A stretch of DNA of 64,000 nucleotides from Colivivens sp963626085. GTDB taxonomy: Bacteria > Bacteroidota > Bacteroidia > Bacteroidales > Bacteroidaceae. Positions 33,868 through 42,408 of this stretch are shown in pieces. The DNA lies in NCBI GenBank assembly GCA_963626085.1, contig CAVFVJ010000015.1, positions 62,001 to 126,000 of the forward strand, written 5' to 3'. The notes under the pieces were generated by a model. It made no database searches and was not told where the DNA came from. It saw only the letters and a program-made list of their open reading frames with translations. The stretch's first letter is position 1, and each line of letters opens with the position of its first letter. Both the position numbers and the translations under genes were made by a program.

Positions 33868-35634
33868 TTATTTGGCAGCATTGACCTTGACGGTCTTGCC
33901 AGCTGCCTTTACAACATATATACCTGCTGACGGAACAACTACTGTACTTGCTGTGCCGCTGTAAACCAACGTACCACTGATGCTGTACACTTCAACTACA
34001 GTATTTGCTGCAACTCCTGTCACGGTGATTACTCCGTTGCTTGCTGAAACAGTCACTTTGCTATCCTGTGACATACCATTGATACCAGCAACAATGCTGT
34101 AGAAATCCTTCCATTGGTCTGCGGTCTTGTAATCTTCTACAGAACCCTTAGGCACAATCAGCTCACATTTGCTCTTGTCCGTCTCATAGAAGGTTGTGCT
34201 CTCACAGGCAGGAGGAGTCACTGCCAGACATTCTATTTTCTCCAGTGACGTGCATCTGTAGAACGCATAGCCGCCTATCTTTGTTACGGTACTTGGGATT
34301 ATCACACTCTTCAGTCCGGTGCAGCTATCGAACACTGAGTTCACAATTTCTGTTATTGAGCTGGGAATAGTCACGCTGGTCAACCCTGTACCATAGAACG
34401 CATACGACCCAATGCTTGTCACTGAATTGGAAATATCAACACTTGTCAGCCCAGAGCAGTAACTGAATGCAAATTGTTGAATGCTCGTCACTGAGCTTGG
34501 AATGGTCACGCTTGTTATATCGGATTTTCTGTAGAACGCATAGTCACCAATTGTAGTAACTCCATCTCCGATAACGACACTTGTGACAGACAGCTCTCTC
34601 CATGGAGCAACATTATCAACAGAATAGTAGCTATACATCGCACCATCACCCTCGATTGTCAGCAGACCTTCGTCGTTCAGAGTCCATGTGATGTTGTCAC
34701 CGCAATTGCCTGATGCCACTACTTTAGCCTGCAAGGCTTCGATACTTGAAAAATCGCTCCATGGAGCTGTAGACCGGTATGTTTCTATGGATTTCTCCGG
34801 TACGTACAACACGCATTCTCCAACTTCCATGAAGACCATTTCACCACATACAGGAGGGATTTCTGCTTTTGATTCTATTTTCTTCAGTCCTTTGCAGGAA
34901 GCGAACGCATAGCCGTCAATTTTTGTCACAGAGCTGGGGATGGTCGCACTTGTCAGTCCAGAGCAATTGGCAAACGCATATTCACCTATGCTTGTTAGAG
35001 AGTTAGGGATGTCAATGCTCGTCAGCCCTGTACAACCGTCAAACGCATTGTTGCCAATGCTTATTACCGAGTTGGGGATGTCAATGCTCGTCAGCCCTGT
35101 ACAATTAAAAAATGCATTTACACCAATGCTTGTCACAGAGTTGGGAATGTTCACGCTCTTCAATCCCGAGCAATAACTGAACACGTAGTCGGGAAAGCTT
35201 GTCACCGAGCTGGGGATGTTAATGCTTGTCAGTGCTCCGCAGTAATAGAACGCACCTTGGCCAACGCTTGTCACAGAGTTGGGGATGTCCACGCTTGTCA
35301 GTCCTGCATACGTGAACGCATGATGACCAATGCTTGTTACTGAGTTGGGAATTTCAATGCTTGTCATCGAAGCGCACGAACCGAAAGCATAGGTTCCAAT
35401 CGTTGTAACTCCATTTTTGATGACAACATTTCGGGGAGACTGTCCCCAAGGAGCAGAACCGTTATACGGAAAGTCAGTCATCGCTCCTGTGCCGCTAATT
35501 GTCAGTACGCTATCGGCATCCAGCGTCCATGTGAGGTTATCACCGCACGCGCCAGATTGCTGTGCCCGAAGACTGGGGGCAACCAGCATGAAAAGTGCGG
35601 TCATCACTGTGAATAAGTAGAATTTTCTTGTCAT
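33868..35634 (-). CDS. BspA-family leucine-rich-repeat surface protein
   Basis: 588 residues with a signal peptide (LFTVMTALFMLVAPSLRA). There are two modules, each beginning CGDN-WTL with a TISGTGAM or TIEGDGAM strand and followed by LRR_5 repeats of the type SVTSIGxxAFxxCxGLTSV, about a dozen in total. The C-terminus (about 500-588; VYSISGTLVYSGTAS, AGIYVVKAAGKTVKV) resembles a type IX sorting domain. BspA-like proteins are surface adhesins in oral and gut anaerobes. A -7 box lies at 35699-35708 and a strong terminator follows the gene. Confidence 0.9.
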   Translation of the reverse strand: MTRKFYLFTVMTALFMLVAPSLRAQQSGACGDNLTWTLDADSVLTISGTGAMTDFPYNGSAPWGQSPRNVVIKNGVTTIGTYAFGSCASMTSIEIPNSVTSIGHHAFTYAGLTSVDIPNSVTSVGQGAFYYCGALTSINIPSSVTSFPDYVFSYCSGLKSVNIPNSVTSIGVNAFFNCTGLTSIDIPNSVISIGNNAFDGCTGLTSIDIPNSLTSIGEYAFANCSGLTSATIPSSVTKIDGYAFASCKGLKKIESKAEIPPVCGEMVFMEVGECVLYVPEKSIETYRSTAPWSDFSSIEALQAKVVASGNCGDNITWTLNDEGLLTIEGDGAMYSYYSVDNVAPWRELSVTSVVIGDGVTTIGDYAFYRKSDITSVTIPSSVTSIQQFAFSYCSGLTSVDISNSVTSIGSYAFYGTGLTSVTIPSSITEIVNSVFDSCTGLKSVIIPSTVTKIGGYAFYRCTSLEKIECLAVTPPACESTTFYETDKSKCELIVPKGSVEDYKTADQWKDFYSIVAGINGMSQDSKVTVSASNGVITVTGVAANTVVEVYSISGTLVYSGTASTVVVPSAGIYVVKAAGKTVKVNAAK

Positions 35635-35698
35635 AATCGTTTGTTGTTAAATTAATTAATTATTAATAGTTGATTAATGTGTTGCTCCATTTTCGGTT

Positions 35699-35708
35699 TG
35701 CAAAGTTA
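35699..35708 (-). promoter_or_regulatory. -7 box of the BspA-like gene
   Basis: Minus-strand TAACTTTGCA fits the consensus. The leader would be about 60 bases. A matching -33 box is not obvious. Confidence 0.5.
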
Positions 35709-35821
35709 GACATATTGCAGATAAGGGTAATCGCCCCCCACGTTAACTTTTGTTAATACAGCGAATTTCATGGGCAAATTCCCTGCAATCTTACACAATT
35801 CAGCGTCAATTATGCACACAT

Positions 35822-35930
35822 TAGTAGGTGACGTGTCCCACGTCACAGATTATTGTCTGTGCAGTGAGCCACTGCACCTACTACCTGAGTCACAGATTAT
35901 TGTCTGTGCAGTGAGCCACTGCACCTACTA
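35822..35930. repeat. Paired-hairpin repeat, copy E with 47-bp tandem duplication
   Basis: A full element (35822-35883) with hairpins GTGACGTG-TCC-CACGTCAC (35828-35846) and GTGCAGTG-AGC-CACTGCAC (35859-35877), then a second copy of the latter (35906-35924) in a 47-bp tandem duplication. The rest of the 693-base gap to 36327 holds the palindromes at 36103-36150 and nothing else I can identify. Confidence 0.85.
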
Positions 35931-36102
35931 CTTGAGTGTAGCTACACACGATGCGGTGCCGAGTGCGGTGAGTGCTGCAGTGATGATGGCATCCTTCTGT
36001 AACACTGGGCAACTGTCAAATTGCGCAAGATGTGTAGTCTTGTCCTGTCTTTATGATACCCCCCCGTAGACACCCCTGTAGAGGGGCTCGAGTGAGAAGG
36101 TC

Positions 36103-36150
36103 AATTCACTCGAGTGAATTGATGATTTCACTCGAGTGAATCGATCGATT
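36103..36150. repeat. Three consecutive palindromes centred on CTCGAG and CGATCG
   Basis: AATTCACTCGAGTGAATT (36103-36120), TTCACTCGAGTGAA (36127-36140) and AATCGATCGATT (36139-36150) are all perfect. Half-sites GGGGCTCGAGTGA just before (about 36082-36096) and GCCGAGTGAAA after extend the array; a similar GGGGCTCGAGTGAA occurs at about 22091. Confidence 0.8.
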
Positions 36151-36327
36151 GAGCCGAGTGAAATTAAAAGAGGAGTTTTGAGACCTTTCATATTCTCTTA
36201 AGCAATATACCAAAATGCCAACAAAGCATCTCCTTTATATAACGTTTTGCCATTGCCAATTATACTACAATCGGTATTTTGCCGTTGTCGTAATCATCTG
36301 CATTAATATTGAGGATTTGGAGCAGCA

Positions 36328-37062
36328 TCAAAATTCCAGCTTGAATTCTGACAGGTCGATGGCATGTCCCGTCGCCGTATAAGTAATCATGAGCAGAGCG
36401 ACAATGGAGACTCCGATGCCGATGACACGGTTTATCCAGTAGATGATGTGCATGTTGTAGTTGTTGCGCACCTTGTCAACAAGCCAAGTCAGCAAGTACC
36501 ACCACAAGAGTGCACCTATGATGATGAAGAGGTAACCGACACACTGGGCAATGATGTTGTCCACGATGATGAAGGTGAACATAGAGAAAGTCGCCACAAA
36601 CAGGAATATGATAAGAGGATTGGAGAACGTGACTGCAAACCCCGTGAAGAAGTTCTGCAACAGAGTCCCCTTCTTACGCCTCACCTCCTTGATATTCTCC
36701 ACAGGCTTTGACAAACAAGTGTAGATACCGAAGAGCAACAGCAATACACCGCCCACAATCTTCAGCCACATGGCTACTACAGGATCTTCTATGATGTCCA
36801 CCACCATCTTGATGCCAAGACCAGTGACCAAGGCATATATAAGGTCTGACAGGGATGCGCCACACCCAGTGGCAAAGCCCTCCCACCTGCCTCGGTTGAG
36901 CGTGCGCTGGATACAGAGTATACCCACCGGTCCCATCGGTGCAGATGCAATTATACCTATGAGAAGTCCCTTGAGCACCATCTCGATGTAGCTGGTATCC
37001 TGAAGCCAGTCTTGAAAGGTGTCGTACTGTGGAAGTTGTGCGTTGATTATTTCTAATATCAT
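36328..37062 (-). CDS. LysE-family transporter
   Basis: 244 residues with about six hydrophobic segments. The opening GLLIGIIASAPMGPVGILCI with RTLNRGRWEGFATGCGASLS is the signature of the LysE/RhtB/ArgO exporters of amino acids; the substrate cannot be read from the sequence. A GTG codon precedes the ATG and could also serve. It lies 49 bases downstream of the SDR gene on the same strand and may belong to that operon. Confidence 0.88.
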   Translation of the reverse strand: MILEIINAQLPQYDTFQDWLQDTSYIEMVLKGLLIGIIASAPMGPVGILCIQRTLNRGRWEGFATGCGASLSDLIYALVTGLGIKMVVDIIEDPVVAMWLKIVGGVLLLLFGIYTCLSKPVENIKEVRRKKGTLLQNFFTGFAVTFSNPLIIFLFVATFSMFTFIIVDNIIAQCVGYLFIIIGALLWWYLLTWLVDKVRNNYNMHIIYWINRVIGIGVSIVALLMITYTATGHAIDLSEFKLEF

Positions 37063-37111
37063 CACTCTATTCTTGATATACGTTCATTATAAGAAAAAAA
37101 AGAGGGACAGC

Positions 37112-37930
37112 TCACACCCCACTGAAACTACTGAAACCACCGTCCACAGGTATTATACTGCCTGTGACAAAGCTCGACTCATCACTCGCAAGAAAGCACA
37201 CGATGCCGTTGAGTTCAGAGATATCACCAAACCGTCCCATTGGAGTTTTGTTGAGCACCTTGTGACTGCGTTCAGTAAGAGTACCGTCATCGTTAAGCAG
37301 TGCCTTGCGGTTCTGTTCGCCGATAAAGAAACCAGGTGCAACAGCATTGACCCTCACCTTGTCACCATACTTGCGTGCGAAGTCCTGTGCCAACCACTTG
37401 GTAAGGGCGTTGACCCCCTCCTTGGCGATACTATAACCCATGACACGGCTAAGCGCATCATAAGCAGCCATCGAACTGACGTTAATGATACTCCCACTCT
37501 TCTGCTTCGCCATGATTCTGCCGAACGAAAGACACGGATAGACTGTACCCCAAAGATTGAGGTCAACTACCTTATGCAGAGCATCTATGTCGCAGTCGAA
37601 CACATCCATATCATCCATTATATTAGCACCAGCGACATTGCCTCCAGCCGCATTGACCAATATGTCCACACGTCCGAAGTCGTGCTCTATACGACTGGCG
37701 AGAGCCGTTATCTCCTCATGTCGGAGCACATCGCACACGTACCCCGTCACAGTTGTACCGTTATCATGTGCAACAGGAGCGAGTCGGGCAAGAGCCTTGT
37801 CCACCGTCTCCTGGCGGCTACCGACGACAGATACCGTAGCCCCAGCCCTAAGGAGTCCTTCACTCACGTTACTGCCCAGCACACCAGTGCCGCCCGTAAC
37901 CACAGCTATTTTATTTCTTAAATCACTCAT
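37112..37930 (-). CDS. SDR-family oxidoreductase, probable D-mannonate oxidoreductase (fructuronate reductase)
   Basis: 272 residues of classical short-chain dehydrogenase: cofactor motif TGGTGVLGSNVSEG, NAAGG, catalytic Ser in INVSSMAAYDALSRVMGYSIAKEG with the YxxxK pair, and the terminal VTGSIIPVDGGFSSFSGV. The assignment to fructuronate reduction rests on close linkage (7 bases) to uxuA, the next enzyme of hexuronate catabolism, and on the family resemblance to SDR-type mannonate oxidoreductases; E. coli UxuB belongs to a different family. Confidence 0.85.
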   Translation of the reverse strand: MSDLRNKIAVVTGGTGVLGSNVSEGLLRAGATVSVVGSRQETVDKALARLAPVAHDNGTTVTGYVCDVLRHEEITALASRIEHDFGRVDILVNAAGGNVAGANIMDDMDVFDCDIDALHKVVDLNLWGTVYPCLSFGRIMAKQKSGSIINVSSMAAYDALSRVMGYSIAKEGVNALTKWLAQDFARKYGDKVRVNAVAPGFFIGEQNRKALLNDDGTLTERSHKVLNKTPMGRFGDISELNGIVCFLASDESSFVTGSIIPVDGGFSSFSGV

Positions 37931-37937
37931 TGTCTGT

Positions 37938-39134
37938 TTATTTATTCTCCATCATGTACTTTACGGCAGCCATCACTCCATCAATCTGTTCAAGTCCCAT
38001 CATACGCCCGTGGAACGAATAGCCTGCATTGTAGCCCTTATCCTCGTCGCCCAGCATCATGCGTCCATGGTCCACCCTCATCGGAAGGTCTGGATTCAGT
38101 TCCTGGAAGATGCGGCACACCTCTATGAGGTTGGCACGACCGTGCAGATGGTCAGCCTCAATGAAGTCTCCTCCCGGCAACACGTCCGTACTGCGCAGGT
38201 GGACGAAGTGCGTACGTCTTGCATACTTACGTGCCAGAGCTGGCACATCGTTCTGGATGCCAGCCGACAGACTGCCGCAACAGAAGGTAAGACCGTTGTG
38301 GGGGTTGTCGACCGCATTGAGGAACCACTCGATATCCTCATCGCAAGTCACGATTCGGGGCAGTCCGAGCAGTTGCATCGGAGGGTCGTCGGGATGCACA
38401 CACATGTTCATCCCATACCGTTCGCAGGTAGGCATGATAGCTTCAAGGAAATACTTCATGTTAGCGCGAAGACAGTCACGGTCAATACCCTTGTAGAGGG
38501 CAAGCAAATCCTTGAAGAGTCTCACTGGGTTTTTGTCATCCTCTGTTATATTACCGTTGACAAAGCCCTGAGTCTTCACAATGACTGTATCCACGAGAGC
38601 GGCATCGAAAGCAGCCAACTGTTCATGCCCCTTCGCCTCCATCTCATGCCTCATGGTTTGTGCTGCCTTCAGTTCATCCTCTGTATAGTCCTCCTCACAA
38701 TTCTCCCGCTCAAGAATATACTTGTCGAAGTAAACAAACTTCACCTTATTAAAATAAAGAGAAGTGCTGCCGTCAGCCCACGGATGGTTTAGTTCCGTGC
38801 GTGCCCAATCGAGCACTGGCATGAAGTTATAGCAGACAGTATGTATGCCACACTTGCCAAGGTTGGCGAGACTCACCTTATAGTTCTCTATAAGGCGGTC
38901 TCTGTCCTTCCCTCCGTATTTTATTGCCTCACACACAGGCAGACTCTCCACCACCGACCAACGGAGACCAGCAGCCTCGATATAGTCCTTCATGTCCATA
39001 ATGATGTCTTCTGTCCACACCTCACCGTTCTTCACGTCGTGGAGTGCGGTGACGATTCCCTCGACACCTATCTGGCGGAGCATATGCAGTGTAATCTTGT
39101 CGTTCTTGCCGAACCACCTCCAGGTCTTTTCCAT
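37938..39134 (-). CDS. uxuA: Mannonate dehydratase
   Basis: Dehydrates D-mannonate to 2-keto-3-deoxygluconate in glucuronate catabolism. The 398 residues show the UxuA hallmarks: RWFGKNDKITLHMLRQIG at the N-terminus, NMCVHPDDPPMQLLGLPRIV and FVHLRSTDVLPGGDFIEADH in the TIM-barrel core, and MRVDHGRMMLGDEDKGYNAG. It is 18 bases downstream of the GH97 gene and 7 upstream of the SDR gene, a likely operon. Confidence 0.96.
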   Translation of the reverse strand: MEKTWRWFGKNDKITLHMLRQIGVEGIVTALHDVKNGEVWTEDIIMDMKDYIEAAGLRWSVVESLPVCEAIKYGGKDRDRLIENYKVSLANLGKCGIHTVCYNFMPVLDWARTELNHPWADGSTSLYFNKVKFVYFDKYILERENCEEDYTEDELKAAQTMRHEMEAKGHEQLAAFDAALVDTVIVKTQGFVNGNITEDDKNPVRLFKDLLALYKGIDRDCLRANMKYFLEAIMPTCERYGMNMCVHPDDPPMQLLGLPRIVTCDEDIEWFLNAVDNPHNGLTFCCGSLSAGIQNDVPALARKYARRTHFVHLRSTDVLPGGDFIEADHLHGRANLIEVCRIFQELNPDLPMRVDHGRMMLGDEDKGYNAGYSFHGRMMGLEQIDGVMAAVKYMMENK

Positions 39135-39152
39135 CCGTTCTGTACTTTACAT

Positions 39153-41114
39153 TTACTTGACGATGACGAAGCCACCATCCTTCAGCAAGTGCAACTTCAC
39201 CTTCTTCGGGTTCTTTATCTTCAGTTCAGTCTTCTGTGGCTCACGGTTGCTGTCGTCGCTATAGAGAGTCACCACATCACCTTTCTTCAAGAATTCAGAG
39301 AGGTCGAGGACCTTGTCGCACTCCTCCTCTGCATTATTGCCCGCAATATACCAAGTCTGTCCGTGACGACGACCAAGCACACAGTACTTGCCCGGATAGC
39401 CAGCTACGAACTGAGTCTCGTCCCAAGTGGTAGGCACTTCCTTCAGGAAGTCAACACTCACCTTCGGTGCACCACCCTCACTCACTGGAAGGAGGTTCTC
39501 GGGAGTCACCGCAAAGAACTGTATAGGGTTTTGGAAAAGCACCGCCTGTGCAAGTTCATGCGCATCGGTTGTTTTACGGGTGTTACCCCTCTTGTTGCCT
39601 TTAGAAATACGGCGGTTGAGGAACGAGCCACCGAACTCCATACATCCCACGGTGTTGCGGATGAACGGATGAGTAGCAGTGTTTTGAGCTTCTACATTGC
39701 AGAAATGCTGAGAGAAGACGATATTCTCAGACGCAAGGACAGCCTCACTACCCACGTAGTTAGGATACATGCGTTCCCATCCACGCGGAAGAGTACAACC
39801 ATGGAAAATCACCATCAGTCCGTTGTCGTCCGCATCACTCAGTATCGCCTCGTAGTGACGTATAGTCTCCTGCTTGTCGCCTCCGAAGAAGTCCACCTTT
39901 ATACCTTTCACACCTATCTTGTGCATCCATCTCATGTCCGCCTTACGCTTGATAGGATTATCCATTGTATTGATAGGTCCCTGTACGATGTCGTTCCAGT
40001 AACCGCTTGAGCTGTACCATAGGAACACATCCACACCCTGACTCTTTGCGTACTTCACCAACTGTTCCATACGCTCCTTGCCAATATTCGTATCCCAGTA
40101 ACTGTCGATGAGCACATACTTGAAGCTCATCTCCTTAGCCAGTTGTATATATTTCACTTGGTCGTCGTAGTTGATAGAAGGGTCTTGCCATACAATCCAG
40201 CTCCACGTTCCCTTGCCGAACTGATAATCGGTAGACGGCTGGTAGAGCGGCTCAACATTGTCCCACGGGGAAGTAGTCTCAACAATCGGTTCGAGTGTAG
40301 TTCCCACTGTGATGGTTCTCCACGGAGTTACACCTGGCAAGGCAAACGCAGGAGGCACTGTTCCGTTGCCATTGTTCTCTTCCGCCATAGGGAAGTCTAT
40401 AGTATAGAGTCCGTCCCCTTTCATCTCGCTCAGGCGCGAACCACAGTACTTACTGTCAACACCAGTCTCGTTCACCAGCACCCATCCATCATCACCAATC
40501 CGGAACAGGCAAGGGAAGGTATAGCCCTTACCGTAGTGGGAAGGCTCAGTCATTGCCGCATCGTACTTATACTCCTCCTCGTAACTCGGTTTGGTACGCT
40601 TATAGCCAATCATCGCCGAACTCTGTGGGGAGAGGAATGTGGTAGTTGTAGCCGGGAAGTCAAATCCTGTTGCCTCCCTCTCTATCCTCACACTGCCAGT
40701 CTCGCCCTCTTTAGGCAATTCATAACGAAGTGCGATGTCGTTGTCGCTCACACGGAAAGTGACGGTAACCCCTTTCTTCTCAGCCTTGAGGTTGACCTTC
40801 AGTTCGTTTGCCACATAATGGACATCAGCCACCTTAGAGCGGTTGAGTGTGTACCGTTTGTCTATTCTGTTACATTCAGCACCTTCAAAAGTCATGTTCT
40901 TTGTATAGTCTCCCGTATTTGCCACGAAGCCGAGAGGAGATTCCTCCAACATCCGCTTCCCGTCATAAAGAACTGAATAGACTGGTTTTCCTTCTTTCAC
41001 GTCAACATCCACCTTCAGGCGGTTGTCAGGACTGCTCACCGTTGCCACTTGGGCAGTCATCACTGATGCCTGCATCACGAGCATTCCGGCACCGAGTACT
41101 TGTAGTAATTTCAT
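39153..41114 (-). CDS. Glycoside hydrolase family 97 protein
   Basis: 653 residues with a signal peptide (LGAGMLVMQASVMTA), so periplasmic. The N-terminal beta-sandwich, a central TIM barrel (GTWSWIVWQDPSINYDDQVK, GVKGIKVDFFGGDKQETIRH, MVIFHGCTLPRGWERMYPNY) and a C-terminal beta domain match GH97. Members are alpha-glucosidases (SusB) or alpha-galactosidases. The Asp in IKVDFFGG is where retaining members carry their nucleophile, so a retaining enzyme is likely; the substrate is unknown. It sits between nrnA and uxuA on one strand, suggesting its product may feed hexuronate breakdown. Confidence 0.92.
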   Translation of the reverse strand: MKLLQVLGAGMLVMQASVMTAQVATVSSPDNRLKVDVDVKEGKPVYSVLYDGKRMLEESPLGFVANTGDYTKNMTFEGAECNRIDKRYTLNRSKVADVHYVANELKVNLKAEKKGVTVTFRVSDNDIALRYELPKEGETGSVRIEREATGFDFPATTTTFLSPQSSAMIGYKRTKPSYEEEYKYDAAMTEPSHYGKGYTFPCLFRIGDDGWVLVNETGVDSKYCGSRLSEMKGDGLYTIDFPMAEENNGNGTVPPAFALPGVTPWRTITVGTTLEPIVETTSPWDNVEPLYQPSTDYQFGKGTWSWIVWQDPSINYDDQVKYIQLAKEMSFKYVLIDSYWDTNIGKERMEQLVKYAKSQGVDVFLWYSSSGYWNDIVQGPINTMDNPIKRKADMRWMHKIGVKGIKVDFFGGDKQETIRHYEAILSDADDNGLMVIFHGCTLPRGWERMYPNYVGSEAVLASENIVFSQHFCNVEAQNTATHPFIRNTVGCMEFGGSFLNRRISKGNKRGNTRKTTDAHELAQAVLFQNPIQFFAVTPENLLPVSEGGAPKVSVDFLKEVPTTWDETQFVAGYPGKYCVLGRRHGQTWYIAGNNAEEECDKVLDLSEFLKKGDVVTLYSDDSNREPQKTELKIKNPKKVKLHLLKDGGFVIVK

Positions 41115-41151
41115 AATGTATTTGTTATTGGGTAATGTATTTGTTATTGGT
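41114..41151. repeat. 19-bp tandem duplication spanning the nrnA stop and the GH97 start
   Basis: TAATGTATTTGTTATTGG occurs at 41114 and again at 41133, 19 bases apart. The nrnA stop codon lies in one copy and the GH97 ATG at the edge of the other. Confidence 0.85.
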
Positions 41152-42187
41152 TGTCTGTCAACTGGTCTTTATAGGTTTCCAATGCCTTCATCGCAATCTC
41201 CACAGCCTCGTCCATGGTACAGCGGAGCTGTCCTCCCGCTGCATTGAGGTGTCCACCTCCATTGAAGAACTCTGCCGCCACTTTATTGGCAGGGAATTCA
41301 CCCACCGAGCGCAGGGAAACGAGTATCTTTGATTTCTCCGTGTCTTCACGCAAATAGATGGACAACTGAGTTCCCTTAATCTGCAACGGCATGTTCACCA
41401 CCCCTTCAGTGTCGCCCTTAAGATACTTGAACCGTCCGAGTTCCTCCCGTGTCAGAGTAAAGAGTGTGGCACGATAGTCGGGGAACACCTGCAGTTTCTC
41501 CGACAAGATGTAACCAAGCAGGCGGAAACGCGCCTCCGAGTAGTTGTAATAGATGAGACGGTTGATGCGATCCTTGTCTATCCCCTTCTTCAGCAACTCT
41601 GCAAGTATCATGTATATGTCTGGGTCATTGGAGTTGTAGGTAAACTGTCCCGTGTCTGTACACATGCCGGCATAGAGGTCTTCAGCGCAAGCCTTGGTAA
41701 TCTGCGACGTGCCACCGATGGCGTCAATCAGACGGAACACCAGCTCGCAAGTGCTGCTCGCTGACGGATAGGAAATGGTGAGGTCGCACAAATCCTTCTG
41801 TGGCCGCAGGTGATGATCAATCATTATTTTCTTAGCCTTCGATGCGGTGACAGGTATAGCCAACTCATCGAGCCGTTGTGCCTCGTTGAGGTCAAGCGCC
41901 ACCACAAGGTCGGCATACGCAAGAAGCGACTTGGCCTGTGCACGATGGAAGTCGAACTGTACTATACGGTCAGCATCCTTCATCCACCTGAGGAAGTCAG
42001 GAAAGTAGTTGGGCACCACGACAGACACCATCTTTCCTTTCTTCTTCATATACTCGTAGAGAGCGAGGGAAGAGCCAATGGCATCCCCGTCGGGTGAGAC
42101 ATGAGTCACTATGACCACGTTCTTGCATGCCTCGAACATGCGTTTTGCCTCGGCTATTTCATTATATGATATTTTCTGAGAAAGCAT
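41144..42187 (-). CDS. DHH-family phosphoesterase (NrnA-like)
   Basis: 347 residues. The DHH signature is present: VTHVSPDGDAIGSSLALYEY, VVALDLNEA, MIDHHLRPQ; the DHHA1 domain closes with FFNGGGHLNAAGGQLRCTMD. NrnA proteins degrade nanoRNA and dephosphorylate pAp. The frame is open to 42328, but the -7 box at 42241-42250 lies inside that extension, so MLSQKISYNEIAEAK at 42187 is the start. It heads the minus-strand group GH97-uxuA-SDR-lysE. Confidence 0.92.
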   Translation of the reverse strand: MLSQKISYNEIAEAKRMFEACKNVVIVTHVSPDGDAIGSSLALYEYMKKKGKMVSVVVPNYFPDFLRWMKDADRIVQFDFHRAQAKSLLAYADLVVALDLNEAQRLDELAIPVTASKAKKIMIDHHLRPQKDLCDLTISYPSASSTCELVFRLIDAIGGTSQITKACAEDLYAGMCTDTGQFTYNSNDPDIYMILAELLKKGIDKDRINRLIYYNYSEARFRLLGYILSEKLQVFPDYRATLFTLTREELGRFKYLKGDTEGVVNMPLQIKGTQLSIYLREDTEKSKILVSLRSVGEFPANKVAAEFFNGGGHLNAAGGQLRCTMDEAVEIAMKALETYKDQLTDNQ

Positions 42188-42240
42188 ACCTCTGTAGTAA
42201 ATTGAAGCGGAACCGATGCACGGCTCCGTCTGTTTCACTG

Positions 42241-42250
42241 TGCAAAGGTA
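42241..42250 (-). promoter_or_regulatory. -7 box of nrnA and downstream genes
   Basis: Minus-strand TACCTTTGCA, about 54 bases upstream of the nrnA start codon. Confidence 0.55.
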
Positions 42251-42369
42251 ACATATTTTTCCATAACCCCAAGCATAAACGCTGTAACAATTCCGACATA
42301 CGCCAGCAAAATTACTGTCTCCGCACAAATAATTATATCGGCATCGTTCGTGGTGTCACACAAATTCGC

Positions 42370-42377
42370 TAACTTTG
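42370..42377 (+). promoter_or_regulatory. -7 box of rpe
   Basis: TAACTTTG followed by CA, 31 bases before the rpe start; divergent from the nrnA promoter. Confidence 0.55.
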
Positions 42378-42408
42378 CAACGTAATAACAGGAACTAATT
42401 CGATTGAA

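Noticed and set aside
37557..38792. Long plus-strand open frame (411 codons) opposite uxuA and the SDR gene
   Set aside because: It lies antisense to two well-conserved genes and its translation shows no domain; long antisense frames are common opposite GC-balanced coding sequence.
38841..40010. Plus-strand open frame of 389 codons opposite GH97 and uxuA
   Set aside because: Shadow of the real minus-strand genes; no recognisable protein features.
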